A stretch of 64,000 bases of DNA, from the NCBI GenBank assembly GCA_035582835.1, contig JAYKAV010002475.1:585997-649996 (forward strand), in the 5' to 3' direction. Shown piece after piece: positions 13,201 through 24,257 of the stretch. This DNA is from Phoebastria nigripes. Its lineage: Eukaryota; Chordata; Aves; Procellariiformes; Diomedeidae. The notes under the pieces were generated by a model, which was not told where the DNA came from, did no database searches, and saw only the letters and a program-made list of their open reading frames with translations. Made by a program: the position numbers and the translations under genes. The stretch's first letter is position 1, and each line of letters starts with the position of its first letter.

Positions 13201-16200
13201 TTTTCTTTATTTAAATGCTTTTGAACATAGCCAAGAGATAATTTTATTATGATCAACAACCACTTTTAAAGAAAATACAGCTCAAGATTATTAAAGTAAT
13301 TGTCCTGATTCAGGAAAACAGCTAAGGAAGAGTTCCACTTTGAACTAGTGGTTAAATTCCAGGTACCTAACTGAGATGGTCATCAAATCTGTACCAGAGA
13401 TGCAGGTAATCCTATTAATATCTGTAACCAAAATCTATGATTTCTCTACCCTTTTTCTTTTACCTATGCCTGCTTATTAAATTTAGGTTTTGCACAGTGT
13501 GGAAATACTACTTTGCAAAATTTAATTTTGTTAAATTCATGAGAATAATAACTTACAGAAAGGAACTTAGAATGATCATTGCAATTTAAATTCAAGGACT
13601 GGCTCTGAAGGCAGGATAACAAAAAAAGGACTAGAAATCAGACAGAAGACAGAAGAAAACAAAAATATGGCACATGCCAAAACTGGATAACAGAAAAATT
13701 GGCAAGTTTGTTGAAGAGAATCGCAACAGATAGCATTTTTAAAGAAATGAAAAAATGAAAATTCTCCTGAATGGCATGGCACAAGAAGTCTAGCAGAGCT
13801 TCCTGAGTAAACAAAGCAAGCATGCAACCAAGCTTCACTTCCCTGAGGCTGGGTTTGCTAATTTTTTTAATGCTCCACTTTTGCTCGTCCTATAAACACA
13901 ACCTGCCATAACAGGATATTACATCTGTGTACAACAGTAACACAAACACAGAAGGGAAAGAGAGAGAGAGAAGTATGAAGGGATATGTAGGATATAAAAC
14001 AAGCTACTGACCTCCATTAAATTTATTCAAGGTGTTTGTGGGGGATGGAATTCACTAGCAGATAACTAATTTGATAGGATTGAGGTTTCATGCTGTTATG
14101 TGATCACAAGAACAGAGAGCCTAAGATTATAGGTTCAGATGCCTACTTTCACCAAACATAGATATAACCTCATGACTACAGCATATCCCTGGTAAATTTG
14201 GTGTGTATTATCTTTCAGTACAATTAAAGCAGTCTGTATGGTACTCTGTATATGAAATAAATCCTGAAAGTCAAACTGAAGTATAGAGCTTGAATGTTCA
14301 TGGAGAGATGTGCTTCACTGTGCTTTCGTGACGCTGAGTTTCAGATTGCATCCACGTTTAACAACTGCACAGTGAAGACACTATTCGAAGGATTGCACTC
14401 CTCATTCATTGACGCGACCAGAACACAGATCCTGTCCTCAGATCACTGGAATCATAACCACATTTCTATTGAAGAAATTTTATCCTCAAGTAGTTGATCT
14501 CTGGAATGACCTCTCTCATTACCTTCTGTTTTTGGGATTCAAATAATGGAATGTAGAGTGACATTGATTTTTTGGGGGCATGCTTTGGTGCTTTAGATCA
14601 TGATAACCCATTTGGTCAAAAGAGATCACTTGTCAGGCACTGCTATAGACTTTGTAGGCTTATTTGTGCCACTAATAGGTTGTGCTTAACAGTTCTGAAT
14701 TCTTTTGAACCTGGAATAGGAAGACTACACAGACGATACAGAAGTATGTAACCAGGCCATTTCCCACCAAGGAAAAACTAAGAATGTAAAACTGATGGAA
14801 TGGCATAGTTAAAATAAAAAAAAAAACAACATCCCAACCCCCAAAACCCAACACTCCTCCTGACCCAAATTTATTTTCATTTTAATGGTTATTTAGTTTG
14901 CAAATAAATGACTGCAAAAAAATTTCATCCAAAATCCGATCAAATTTAAAATGTGGGAATTTTTGACAGAATATACTAAAACAGCAAAGGTAAGCAAACT
15001 ATATGAAGAAACCAAAATAGCTAAGGTATGTAAAGGATGAAGATGGAAGAAGTGGCTCTTGGTGTACTGCAACCTTAGAGGTTGCCATGACTAGGATACT
15101 TGATAAGTACAGAGATGATTAAAACTCTACATGGATCTGAAAAATGAAAAATGGTTTATGAAAGAAGTGGAATGTAAGGAGGTATTGCATTTGAGAATAA
15201 AATGACTACACCCTATGATTTAGAGAATGAATGTCTAAATTTTCACATACAGGATTTTCTTTTTTAATTCAAATTTGTTAGAATAGAATGTTTTTAAAGA
15301 AATTGTCAACTTCTCTTGATAAAATAACTGTTATATTGAATAAGTGTTTAACTTTGTTCTTTACCTTTTGTTAAAAAACCACTTCTTCAGATAGTTTCTT
15401 TTTCTGAAACTGTCAATTTTTCTACATACTTGCCCTATACATTTGTATGCAGACATCATTTTGCATTTAAATGCCACTTTTTCTTCTCTTTGTCAGTCTG
15501 GTTTTTAATACTTTGCATTCAGTTATTTAATGAAGTGGTAATGGAGACTTGTAGTTTTCTTTCCTTACTCCTTTAATGCACACACACAGGTTTTTCTACA
15601 ATATTTGACTACCACATACAGGTCCTATGAAGTACTTTTCTAGCCATTTAACTGGTAAAGAACACATTATGTCTAGCTGTTATTGGCTAGACTTATTTAA
15701 TTTCTCCTCAGATTATTCCTTAGTCCAAAGATTTCTGAAACATAGCTAAACAGAATAATGGATAGTCTGATATCATTTATTGGCATAGTGCATAACATAG
15801 TTGAACAATAATGGCCAATATGTTTAGAAATCATCATAATTTCCTTAGATTAGAAAGGATAACTATAATTCAATGCTGTGCAAAAGGGTACAGAATCTCT
15901 TTTAGACCATCATCTGAGTATTAGTAATACTGGAGCCATAGATTTCTGGATGTTCAGATCCAGTAAATCATATGGGATATGCCACTTCAAGTCATAAATT
16001 ACCTAATCACATAACAATATTTTTTGGTAGTATGAGATGGTGTTGTATGACATACGGCCTGCTACCAAGTCATCCTCTCTACCAGGGGAAATAACACCTG
16101 TAACACACTGGAAGACTTTTGTCTTTTTGAGATCAGGCCGCAAGAGCTAGTGGGTGGTCACCATGGGTGACCATACTTGCAGGAGAGATNTCTAAAAGAC

Positions 16201-16795
16201 CCCAGGTGTTCCATCCTTGTGAAAGCCCCTTGTACCCACAGTGGGCTATGTTTGGTTTGACAGAAAACATACAGGGTAGGCAGCATATATGGAAAGAGTC
16301 TAGGACAGGCTTGTCACCTACCTCACCACGTGCTGTTACTCACAATCTCTTTGTTCACAAGAAGAATGAGAACTGATGGCGTAAGATTATGCTATACCTT
16401 TTAGGAAGATCACCATAAATGGAAAGCTTTAACATGACAAAGAAAATTTTCTGAGGGATCTGTGCAGAGCTCATCTCATATTTCACGTGTTGGATGATCA
16501 ACATGAGAGAGCCACCAAATATTGAGCAGAAGAATGCCCTCATCATTTGCAAATTGCAACTCTGTCATTCACCCTTCCACTTCTACTGCATCTGGGATTA
16601 GAAAGGTAACTGTCTTCTGTAAGATTTAAGAAATATCCAGTATGCATAAAATTCTCAGCTCTTGGTATGCTAGGTGGTTGGTACACGACTGGTAGTTAAG
16701 GGGTTTCCTTGCATCAGAGTTCTCAAACAGTGTTACTGTTACTGTCTTGACAAGGAATGATTCTTCATTAAGGGATAAACACATTTTTCTGATGC
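7661..16795. other. Unassigned AT-rich DNA, 9 kb
   Basis: No supported gene. The stretch contains A- and C/A-rich simple tracts (around 8218-8278, 9066-9078, 10755-10788) and the poly-A duplication listed separately at 10009-10236. Open frames reach about 105 codons (12615-12932, plus) but are hydrophobic and AT-driven with no recognisable domain. Nothing with clear transposon ends was seen. Confidence 0.5.
10009..10236 (+). repeat. Tandemly duplicated unit, each copy followed by poly-A
   Basis: A unit of about 67 bp (10009-10074) is followed by 51 A residues (10075-10125) and one N. The unit then repeats (10127-10193) with about 5 mismatches, followed by C and 41 A residues (10196-10236). 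The mismatches show that the duplication is not simply a fresh assembly echo. Long A-runs after both copies are unusual. Confidence 0.9.
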
Positions 16796-16800
16796 ATTGC

Positions 16801-17808
16801 TGTGGTGGATTTGACTTTGGCTGTCTGCCAGACCCCCACCCAGCCACTCTCTCACTCCCCCTCCTCAACAGGACAAGGGACAAAGTAAGGTGGAAAAGCT
16901 CATGGGTCGACAGGGAGATCGCTCACCAATTACTGTCACAGGCAAAGCAGGCTGAATTTGGGAATATTAATTTAATTTATTGCCAATTAAAAATAGAGTA
17001 GGATGGTGAGAGGCAAAGACAAAACTAAAAACATTTCCCCCCACCCCCACCTTCTTCCCAGGCTTAACTTCACTCCTGATTTTTCTACCTCGTCCCCACC
17101 CCAAGCAGCAGAGGGGGCATAGGGAATGGGTCTTGCAGTCAGTTCACAATGCTTTGTCTCTGCTGCTCCTTCCTAACACTCCTCTGCTCTAGTGTAGGGT
17201 CTCTCCCACAGGCTGCAGTTCTTCAAAAACTGCTCCAGTATGTGTCCTTTCCACGGGGTACAGCCCTCCAGGAATAGACTGCTACAGCGTGCATCCCCGA
17301 TGGGCCTCAGTTCCTGCCAGAAAACCTGCTCCTGCATGGGCTCTCCATGGGCTGCAGCTTCCTTCAGGGCACATCCACCTTCTGTGGCATAGGGTCCTCC
17401 ATGGGCTGCATGAGAACAACCTGCTTCACCATGGTCTTCTCCACAGGCTGCAGGGGAATCTCTGCTCTGGCACCTGGAGCACCTTACCCCGGTCCTTCTT
17501 CTCTGGCCTCGGTGCCTGCAGGGCTGTTTCTCTCACATTTTTCTCACTCCTCTCTCTCACAGCTGCTGCACAGCTTTTTTTATCCTTTATTAAGTAAGTT
17601 TTCCTAGAAGTGCCAGCGGCTTGGCTGAGGGGCTCAGCTGTGCCCTGTGGTGGGTACAGATTACTCTGGAGGTCCAGAGTAATCCTCTGGAGGAGCTGGC
17701 TGGAACTGGCTGTGTCCAGCACAGGGTAGCCCCCGGCCACGCCTCACAGAGGTCACCCCTGCAGCCCCCTCCTCCGCTACCAACACCTTGCCACATAAAC
17801 CAAATACA
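16801..17808 (-). mobile_element. Solo LTR (ERV), minus strand
   Basis: This GC-richer segment stands out from its AT-rich flanks and starts TG and ends CA on either strand. The flanking pentamers ATTGC (16796-16800) and TTTGC (17809-17813) agree at 4 of 5 bases, as expected for an old 5-bp target-site duplication. On the minus strand there is an AATAAA polyadenylation signal (plus-strand TTTATT at 16976-16981). An A/T-rich TATA-like stretch lies near 17575-17600. The sequence resembles a widespread avian ERV LTR type that I know from other bird genomes; the exact family name was not verified. It differs from the provirus LTRs beginning 115 bp downstream. The 60-100-codon open frames inside are incidental. 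Confidence 0.7.
17659..17684. repeat. Perfect 12-bp inverted repeat with 2-bp loop
   Basis: The arms GATTACTCTGGA (17659-17670) and TCCAGAGTAATC (17673-17684) are exact reverse complements separated by GG. The hairpin lies within the minus-strand solo LTR, upstream of its AATAAA in transcription order. Confidence 0.9.
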
Positions 17809-17917
17809 TTTGCAAACCCATGGTGTGTGACACCAGCTTTTACAGTGTAGGCTAATGCCTTATAAGCTGACCAGCTAATATTTTGTACCTCAATCATTAG
17901 GAGCAATGAAATCATTA

Positions 17918-17922
17918 GGACC
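17918..17922 (+). repeat. Left target-site duplication GGACC of the provirus
   Basis: GGACC directly precedes the first base of the 5' LTR and is repeated exactly at 25358-25362 directly after the 3' LTR. A 5-bp duplication is usual for ERVL-type integrations. Confidence 0.85.
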
Positions 17923-18124
17923 TATCCTGGTTTCGGCTGGGATAGAGTTAATTTTCTTCCTAGTGCTGTGTTTTGGATTTAGTATGAGAAGAATGCTGAT
18001 AACACACTGATGTTTTTAGTTGTTGCTAAGTAGTCTACTAGTCCAGGACTTTTCATCTTCCCATGCTCTGCCAGGTGCACAAGAAGCTGGGAGGGAGCAT
18101 AGCCAGGACAGCTAACCCAACTGG

Positions 18125-18172
18125 CCAATGGGGTATTCCATACCATGTGACATCATGCTCAGTATATAAATA
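18125..18172 (+). promoter_or_regulatory. LTR core promoter: CCAAT and TATA boxes
   Basis: CCAAT at 18125-18129 and TATATAAATA at 18163-18172 lie in the normal order for an LTR U3. The TATA sequence is also present in the 3' LTR (25054-25063), but there the CCAAT has become CCAAC. Activity today is unknown. Confidence 0.7.
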
Positions 18173-18368
18173 GGAGGCGTGGTCCAGGAAGTAGCGATCG
18201 CTGCCTGGGTATCAGTTGGTGGGTGGTGAGCAATTGCATTGTGCATCACTCCTTTTGTATATTCTATCGTCGTCGTCGTTGTTGTTGTTGTTATTATTAT
18301 TATTATTATTATCCCTGCCTTTCCTTCCTTTATCCCTTCCTTATTCTATTAGAAAGAATAGACTTTCT

Positions 18369-18374
18369 ATTAAA
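18369..18374 (+). terminator. LTR polyadenylation signal ATTAAA
   Basis: ATTAAA occurs at the R/U5 position of the 5' LTR and at the homologous positions of the two related solo LTRs (42709-42714 and, minus strand, 63042-63047). The provirus 3' LTR has TTTAAA there instead. Confidence 0.65.
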
Positions 18375-18506
18375 CTGTCTTTATCTCAATCCATGAATTT
18401 TACTTTGTTTTTCTGATTCTCTCCCCCATCCCACTGTGAGGGGGGAGTGAGTGAACGGCTGTGTGGTGTTTGGCTGTCTGTCGGCTTAAACCACAACAGT
18501 CCTTTT

Positions 18507-18524
18507 TGGTGCCCAATGTGGGGC
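18507..18524 (+). other. Primer-binding site, tRNA-Lys(1,2)-like
   Basis: TGGTGCCCAATGTGGGGC begins 8 bases after the LTR end. It matches the retroviral primer-binding site complementary to tRNA-Lys1,2 at 16 of 18 positions. Both mismatches are C-to-T at CpG sites, the usual product of methyl-cytosine decay. Confidence 0.75.
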
Positions 18525-20434
18525 ATGAAGGGTTGAGATAACAACAGGTCTGACCAAAGTGTGTGAAGGCAAAATTTGTTATAAGCATGCATTATATTGG
18601 TTTAATAGTCGCTGGTTACAATGTTGATGTATTGGCTCTGAAAGTTGTGGGGCGGGCTCTCAATGTTGTGTTATGTAATAACTTACTTGCAGTATATGTT
18701 CCCTGCTGTGCTGTTTATCACTGCTCAGAACTGGGTCAAGGTTATCATTTTGCTGCACTGTGTAACACTGTTTNATGATATGATAAAATCATTGGTCGTG
18801 AGTCTAATCTGGTATTTGTACTCAGCATTGCCGTCATCTCTGTACCTCGGGAACCACCTCTCGGAAACTATTAATAATTACACTACTTTCTACCTTTTCT
18901 CCTCAGAGAACCAATTTATGAAGGGGGACAATTTCACCCCCTCCTTCATCTTCCCTTTCATATCTCCAGAAACCCCTTTTTCTTCCACCCTCTTCATGAA
19001 GCCCTCCACAACAGTTCTTGAGAATGTTGAATATCCTTGGGATGTTCAAACAAGCATTTCATATTGCTATGTCTCCTGAATGTGTTTCAGGTTTTGTTTA
19101 GGGTTAAACAACTATTTAGGAATACCGTCCAGAGATCAACCCCAGCAACAGACACTGTGGCTACTCAAACCCCTGTGACAGGCACTGTGGCTACTTCAGC
19201 CCCCGTGATAAGCACTGTGGCTACTCAAACCCTGGTAACAGGCACCGTGGGTACTCCAACCCCTGTGACAGGCACTGCAGCTACCCAAACCCTGGAGACA
19301 GGCACTGCAGTTACTCCAACCTCAGCTACAGTCACTGTGGCTGAACCAGAGAACTAACCTGTGCTGGTATCAGTCGCCCCTATACAGAAGAAGAAATACA
19401 CAAGCAAATCAGCTTGTTTAGTAAGGGATGAAGATGAAGCAGGGCCATCACGACAACAGGAAGAGAAGTAGGCAGAAGCCATAAAAGAGGTGGTAACCAC
19501 CTGATCCTTATCCCAGAATGAGCTGTGAGATATGTGACAAGATTTCAGTTGTCGTCCAGGCGAACACATCATCACCTGGCTGCTCTGATGCTGGGATAAN
19601 GGGGCCAGTAGCCTGGAATTAGAGGGTAGGGAAGCCAAGCAGCTGGGATCACTTTCTAGGGAAGGCAGCATTGACAAAGCAATTGGAAAAGGGCACAAGC
19701 CCTCAGCCTCTGGAGGCGACTCCTGTCAGGCATGAAGGAAAGGTATCCCTTCAAGGAAGATGTTATATATCGCCTAGGCAAATGGACCACCATGGAGAGA
19801 GGTATCCAGTACCTGAGGGAATTAGNCATGCTGGAGGTGATTTATGATGACCTGAACAATGAGCAGTTACCCAAAGATCCAGATGAAGTCAAGTGTACCC
19901 GACCCATGTGGTGGAAGTTTGTAGGGAGCGCACCAGCATCGTATGCCAACTCATTGGCAATAATGACCTGCAAAGATGGAGAGGAACAAACGATAGATGA
20001 ATTGGCTGGCCAACGCTGGCAATACAAAGAAAGTCTCTCTTCCTCCCTATGGGCCTGCATGTCGGCTGTGGAGAAACTGCTGGACACGACAGCTGAGAAA
20101 CTATCCCAGGAATTCCAGGAGCTCAAAGAGGATATGTCCTACTCCCCACCTGTACGGACTAGTATCTTGGCCATTAGGAGTAAATGTCCCTCTGTTCAAG
20201 AGAGAAGATATAGTGGATACGGGGACACCACGGGGCACCCTGTGGTTTTATCTGTGTGACCACGGAGAGGACATGAGGAAGTGGGATGGAAAATATACCT
20301 CAACCCTAAAGGCACAGGTACATGAGTTGCAAGGAAAAGCAATCACACAAGGGGGTTCTTCCAGGAAAATTGCTGCTCCAGTTTCCAGTGANCAGTTCCN
20401 CAGACAGAGCAGAAGGCCTGACTTCCAATCTTAA
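18525..20434 (+). pseudogene. gag remnant of the ERVL-like provirus
   Basis: Gag would form the matrix and capsid of the particle. The leader part (18645-19357) contains stops and a 30-bp in-frame repeat. A better-preserved capsid-like part is at 19732-20259, with 'YPFKEDVIYRLGKWTTMERG' at its start. Near 20160-20200 the frame shifts, and the C-terminal part ('GTLWFYLCDHGEDMRKWDGK') continues in another frame until a TAA at 20432-20434. I saw no CCHC zinc knuckle. Assignment rests on position between the primer site and protease and on resemblance to avian ERV Gag; homology was not searched. Confidence 0.72.
19148..19340 (+). repeat. 30-bp minisatellite in gag leader, about six units
   Basis: Units start near 19151, 19181, 19211, 19241, 19271 and 19301, plus a partial one. 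They translate in one open frame to a Thr/Val/Ala/Pro-rich decapeptide of the type TVATQTPVTG. Units differ from each other by several substitutions but keep the 30-bp period, so the frame is preserved. Confidence 0.88.
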
Positions 20435-20481
20435 TAAAGGGACTTTTGATTCTCATCTACAAGACGTGAGTCACGAGTACT

Positions 20482-20832
20482 ATGACCAGGACTAGAGGGG
20501 CCCTGCCTCCAGCCAGGTGGAGGAAAGGGACAACCGGGTTTACTGGACTGTGTGGATTCGATGACCTGGCACATCAGACCCACACAAGTGTTAAGGCTCT
20601 CGTAGAGACCGGTGCACAGTGTACCCTGATGCCATCAAGCTATAAAGGGGCGGAACCCATTTGTATTTATGGAGTGACAGGGGGATCCCAAGAACTGACT
20701 GTACTGGAGGCCGAAGTGAGCCTAACCAGGAAGGAGTGGCAGAAGCACCCCATTGTGACTGGCCCAGAGGCTCCATGCATCCTTGGCATAGACAACCTCA
20801 GGAGAGGGTATTTCAAGGACCCAAAAGGGTAG
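20482..20832 (+). pseudogene. Retroviral aspartic protease remnant
   Basis: The 117-codon open stretch contains 'VKALVETGAQCTLMP', the homologue of the D-T/S-G-A active-site loop of retroviral proteases, and later 'PCILGIDNLRRG', matching the conserved I-L-G segment. The catalytic aspartate position reads glutamate (ETGA). The frame ends at a TAG (20830-20832) and then continues in the same phase into reverse transcriptase. This suggests an originally fused pro-pol frame. Gag ends in a different frame upstream. Non-functional. Confidence 0.8.
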
Positions 20833-20856
20833 CGGTGGGCTTTTGGTATAGCTGCC

Positions 20857-22080
20857 TTGGAGACAGAGGAAATTAAACAGCTGTCTACCTTGCCTGGTCT
20901 CTCAAAGGACCCTTCTGTTGTGGGGTTGCTGAGGGTTAAAGAACAGCAGCTGCTGATTGCTACCACAACAGTGCACCGACAGCAATATTGCACCAACCGA
21001 GCAATTCCCATCCATAAGCTGATTCGTCTATTGGAGAGCCAAGGAGTGATCAGCAGGACTCACTCACCCTTTAATAGTCCCATATGGCCAGTGCAAAAGT
21101 CTAATGGAGAGTGGAGACTAACAGTAGACTATCGTGGCCTGAATGAAGTCACACNNCCACTGAGTGCTGCNGTGCCNGACATGCTAGAACTTCAATACGA
21201 ACTGGAGTCAAAGGCAGCCAAGTGGTATGCCACCACTGATATCGCTAATGCATGTTTTTCAATCCCTTTGGCGGCAGAGTGGAGGCTACAGTTTGCTTTC
21301 ACGTGGAGGGGCGTCCAATACACCTGGAATCGACTGCCCCAGGGATAGAAACACAGCCCTAGCATTTGCCATGGACTGATCCAGACTGCACTGGAGCAGG
21401 GTGAGGCTCCGGAACACCTGCAGTACATTGATGACATCATTGTATGGGGCAACACAGCAGAAGAAGTTTTTGAGAAAGGGAAGAANATAATCCAAATCCT
21501 TCTGAAGGCCAGTTTTGCCATAAAACAAAGTAAGGTCAAGGGACCTGCACAAGAGATCCAGTTTTNAGGAATAAANNGGCAANATGGANNTNGTCAGATC
21601 CCAATGGATGTGATCAACAAAATAACAGCCATGTCCCCACCAGCTAGCAAAAAGGAAACTCAAGCCTTCTTAGGCCTTGTGGGCTTTTGGAGAATGCATA
21701 TCCCAAATCACAGCCTGATTGTAAGCCCTCTCTATCAAGTGACCCAGAAGAAGAATGATTTCAAATGGGGCCCTGAGCAACAACAAGCCTTTGAACAAAT
21801 TAAACGGGAGATAGTTCATGCAGTAGCCCTTGGGCCAGTCTGGGCAGGACAAGATGTAAAGAATGTGCTCTAAACCACAGCCGGGGAGAATGGCCCTACC
21901 TGGAGCCTCTGGCAGAAAGCACCAGGGGAGACTCGAGGTCGACCCTTGGGGTTTTGGAGTTGGGGATACAGAGGATACGAGGCCTGCTATACTCCAACTG
22001 AGAAGGAGATATTGGCAGCATATGAAGGGGTTCGAGCTGCTTCAGAAGTGATTGGTACTGAAGCACAGCTCCTCCTGGCA
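20857..22080 (+). pseudogene. Retroviral reverse transcriptase remnant (pol)
   Basis: The enzyme would copy viral RNA into DNA. Visible landmarks in order are 'SPFNSPIWPV', 'WRLTVDYRGLNEV', motif A 'TTDIANACFSIPL', motif B 'YTWNRLPQG' and motif C 'QYIDDIIVWG' at 21421-21450. The connection region 'FLGLVGFWR' and 'EQIKREI' follows. The catalytic aspartates are readable in motifs A and C. The phase is kept throughout, but TAG at 21346-21348, between motifs B and C, and TAA at 21871-21873 interrupt it. Several Ns fall at 21155-21177 and 21566-21592. Not functional. Confidence 0.9.
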
Positions 22081-22299
22081 CCCCGACGGCCGGTGCTGGG
22101 CTGGATGTTCAAAGGGAGGGTCCCCTCTACACATCATGCAACTGATGCTACGTGGAGTAAGTGGGTCGCACTGATCACACAACGGGCCCAAATAGGAAAC
22201 CCCAGTCACCCAGGAACCTTGGAATTGATCATGAACTGGCCAGAAGGTAAAGATTTTGGAATATCCCCAGAGGAAGAGGTGATGTGTGCTGAAGAGGCC

Positions 22300-22815
22300 C
22301 CACTGTATAATAAACTACCAGGAAATGAGAAGCAATATGCCCTGTTCGCTGATGGGTCCTGTCGTCTTGTGGGAAAGCATCGGAGGTGGAAGGNTGCTGT
22401 GTGGAGTCCTATATGACAAGTCTCAGAAACTGCCGAAGGAGAAGGTGAATCGAGTCAGTTTGCAGAGGTGAAAGCCATCCAGCTGGCTTTGGATATTGCT
22501 GAACGAGAAAAATGGCCGGTACTTTATCTCTATACTGACTCANGGATGGTGGCAAATGCCCTGTGAGGGTGGTTGCAGCAATGGAAGCAGACCAACTGGC
22601 AGCACAGAGGTAAATCCATCTGGGCTGCCGCATTGTGGCAAGATATCGCTGCCCNGGTAGAGAACCTGGTTGTAAGAGTACGTCAGGTAGATGCTCACGT
22701 ACCCAAGAGTCGGGCCACTGAAGAACATCAAAACAACCAGCAGGTGGACCAGGCTGCTAAGATTGAAGTGGCTCAGGTGGATCTGGACTGGCAACATAAG
22801 GGTGAATTATGTATA
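22300..22815 (+). pseudogene. RNase H domain remnant of pol
   Basis: RNase H degrades the RNA strand during reverse transcription. The acidic positions are recognisable in order: 'ALFADGSCRL', 'SQFAEVKAIQLAL', 'LYLYTDS' and, after an arm with 'RQVDAHVPKS', 'NNQQVDQAAK'. The frame is the same as the upstream reverse transcriptase. It is cut by TGA at 22414-22416 and TGA at 22564-22566. An N lies next to the third acidic motif (22543). Confidence 0.8.
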
Positions 22816-23690
22816 GCTCGGTGGGCCCACGACACCTCAGGCCATCAAGGAAGAGATGCAACATATAGATGAGCTCGTGATCAAGGGGTGGACTTGACCA
22901 TGGACACTATTGCACAGGNTATCCATGAATGTGAAACATGCGCTGCCATCAAGCAAGCCAAGCGAGCAAAGCCTCTTTGGTATGGAGGACGATGGCTGAA
23001 ATATAAATATGGGGAAGCCTGGCAGATTGATTATATCGCACTCCCACAAACCCGCCAAGGCAAGCNCTATGTGCTCACCATGGTGGAAGCAACCACCAGA
23101 TGGTTGGAAACATATCCTGTGCCCCATGCCACCTCCCGGAACACTATCCTGGGCTTTGAAAAGCAAGTCTTATGGCAACATGGCAGCCNGGAAANAATTG
23201 AGTCAGACAACGGGACTCATTTCCNAAACACCCTCATAGACACCTGGGCCAAAGAGCATGGCATTGAGTGGGTNTATCACATCCCCTATCATGCACCAGC
23301 CTCCGGGAAAATCGAACGATACAATGGACNGCTAAAGACTACACTGAGAGCAATGGGTGGTGGGACACTCAAGCATTGGGATACACATCTAGCAAAAGCC
23401 ACCTGGTTAGTCAACACTAGGGGATCTGCCACCTGAGCTGGCCCTGCCCAATCAAAACCTTTACGTACTGTAGAGAGGGATAAAGTCCCTGTAGTGCACA
23501 TNAAAAATATGCTGGGGAAGACAATCTGGGTTACTCCTGCCTCGGGCAAAGGGAAAACCCATTCATGGGATTGCTTTTGCTCAAGGACCTGGGTGCACTT
23601 GGTGGGTAATGCGAAAGGATGGGGAAGTCCAATGTGTATCTCAAGGGGATTTGATTTTGGGTGAAAATAGCCAATGAACTGAACTGTATG
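22816..23690 (+). pseudogene. Integrase remnant of pol
   Basis: Integrase inserts viral DNA into the host chromosome. The N-terminal zinc-binding H-H-C-C pattern is visible ('AHDTSGHQG' followed by 'HECETC'), with TGA at 22870-22872 between. The core shows the D-D-E triad at 'WQIDYIALPQ', 'IESDNGTHF' and 'ASGKIERYNG'. A TGA at 23434-23436 follows the core. The C-terminal part ('VVHXKNMLGK') then loses phase near 23555. No dUTPase or env frame follows. Confidence 0.88.
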
Positions 23691-24114
23691 ATGTTAATTG
23701 CTATATAATACTGTATATCATCACTTCCATGGTTGCTATATGTCATGTCAATGGTATTGCAGTAAGAATCACCCAGATTAATGAAGAATGAACTTTGATG
23801 AAACTGAGCAAAGTGCAACAATGATAGAACTGGATGAGTGCACTGATAAAGGAACCAGAACTGGCTTCAGGATGCAACAATCCAACACCACACACCATCT
23901 CTCCTGCCCTGAAAGACTGTTATGACAGATGGAGCCCAAAGTCATGGACTAAATGAACTCAGTGGACATTTTAGAGAGATGGCCCATAGACTGAGGGAAT
24001 GATATGTGTGTGTATATATCAAAAGACAAGAAAAGTGGCAGTGATTAATTAGAATGTATTGGAAAATGTGAGACCTGGGCATGACGTAGATGGTATAGAA
24101 TAAGGGGTGGATAC
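23691..24114 (+). other. Provirus 3' untranslated region, no env
   Basis: This stretch is rich in stops and has no hydrophobic or signal-like frame. It ends in a purine-rich run (about 24097-24110) directly before the 3' LTR, a candidate polypurine tract for plus-strand priming. Confidence 0.65.
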
Positions 24115-24257
24115 TGTCCTGGTTCCAGCTGGGATAGAGTTAATTTTCTTNCTAGTGCTGTGTTTTGGATTTAGTATGAGAGTAATGTTGATAACACACT
24201 GATGTTTTTAGTTGTTGCTAAGTAGTCTACTAGTCAAGGACTTTTCAGCTTCCCATA

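Larger units (their letters stand above)
17923..18498 (+). mobile_element. 5' LTR of the ERVL-like provirus
   Basis: The LTR is 576 bp. It starts TA (TG in the 3' LTR, so the first dinucleotide is mutated) and ends ACAACA. The U3 promoter signals and polyadenylation signal are listed separately. A trinucleotide tract of TCG, then TTG, then TTA units lies at about 18267-18312. Excluding gaps and the nested insertion, it differs from the 3' LTR at roughly 8% of positions by hand count. Confidence 0.88.

Noticed and set aside
17289..17740. Several overlapping frames of 60-104 codons on both strands
   Set aside because: They lie within the GC-rich minus-strand solo LTR and show no domain.
19148..19340. 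Regular 30-bp direct repeats that could suggest a CRISPR array
   Set aside because: There are no unique spacers. The repeats are contiguous, in frame, inside a retroviral gag in a vertebrate genome.
23691..24114. Possible env gene of the provirus
   Set aside because: Only about 420 bases remain between integrase and the LTR. They have many stops and no signal peptide, cleavage site or transmembrane frame.
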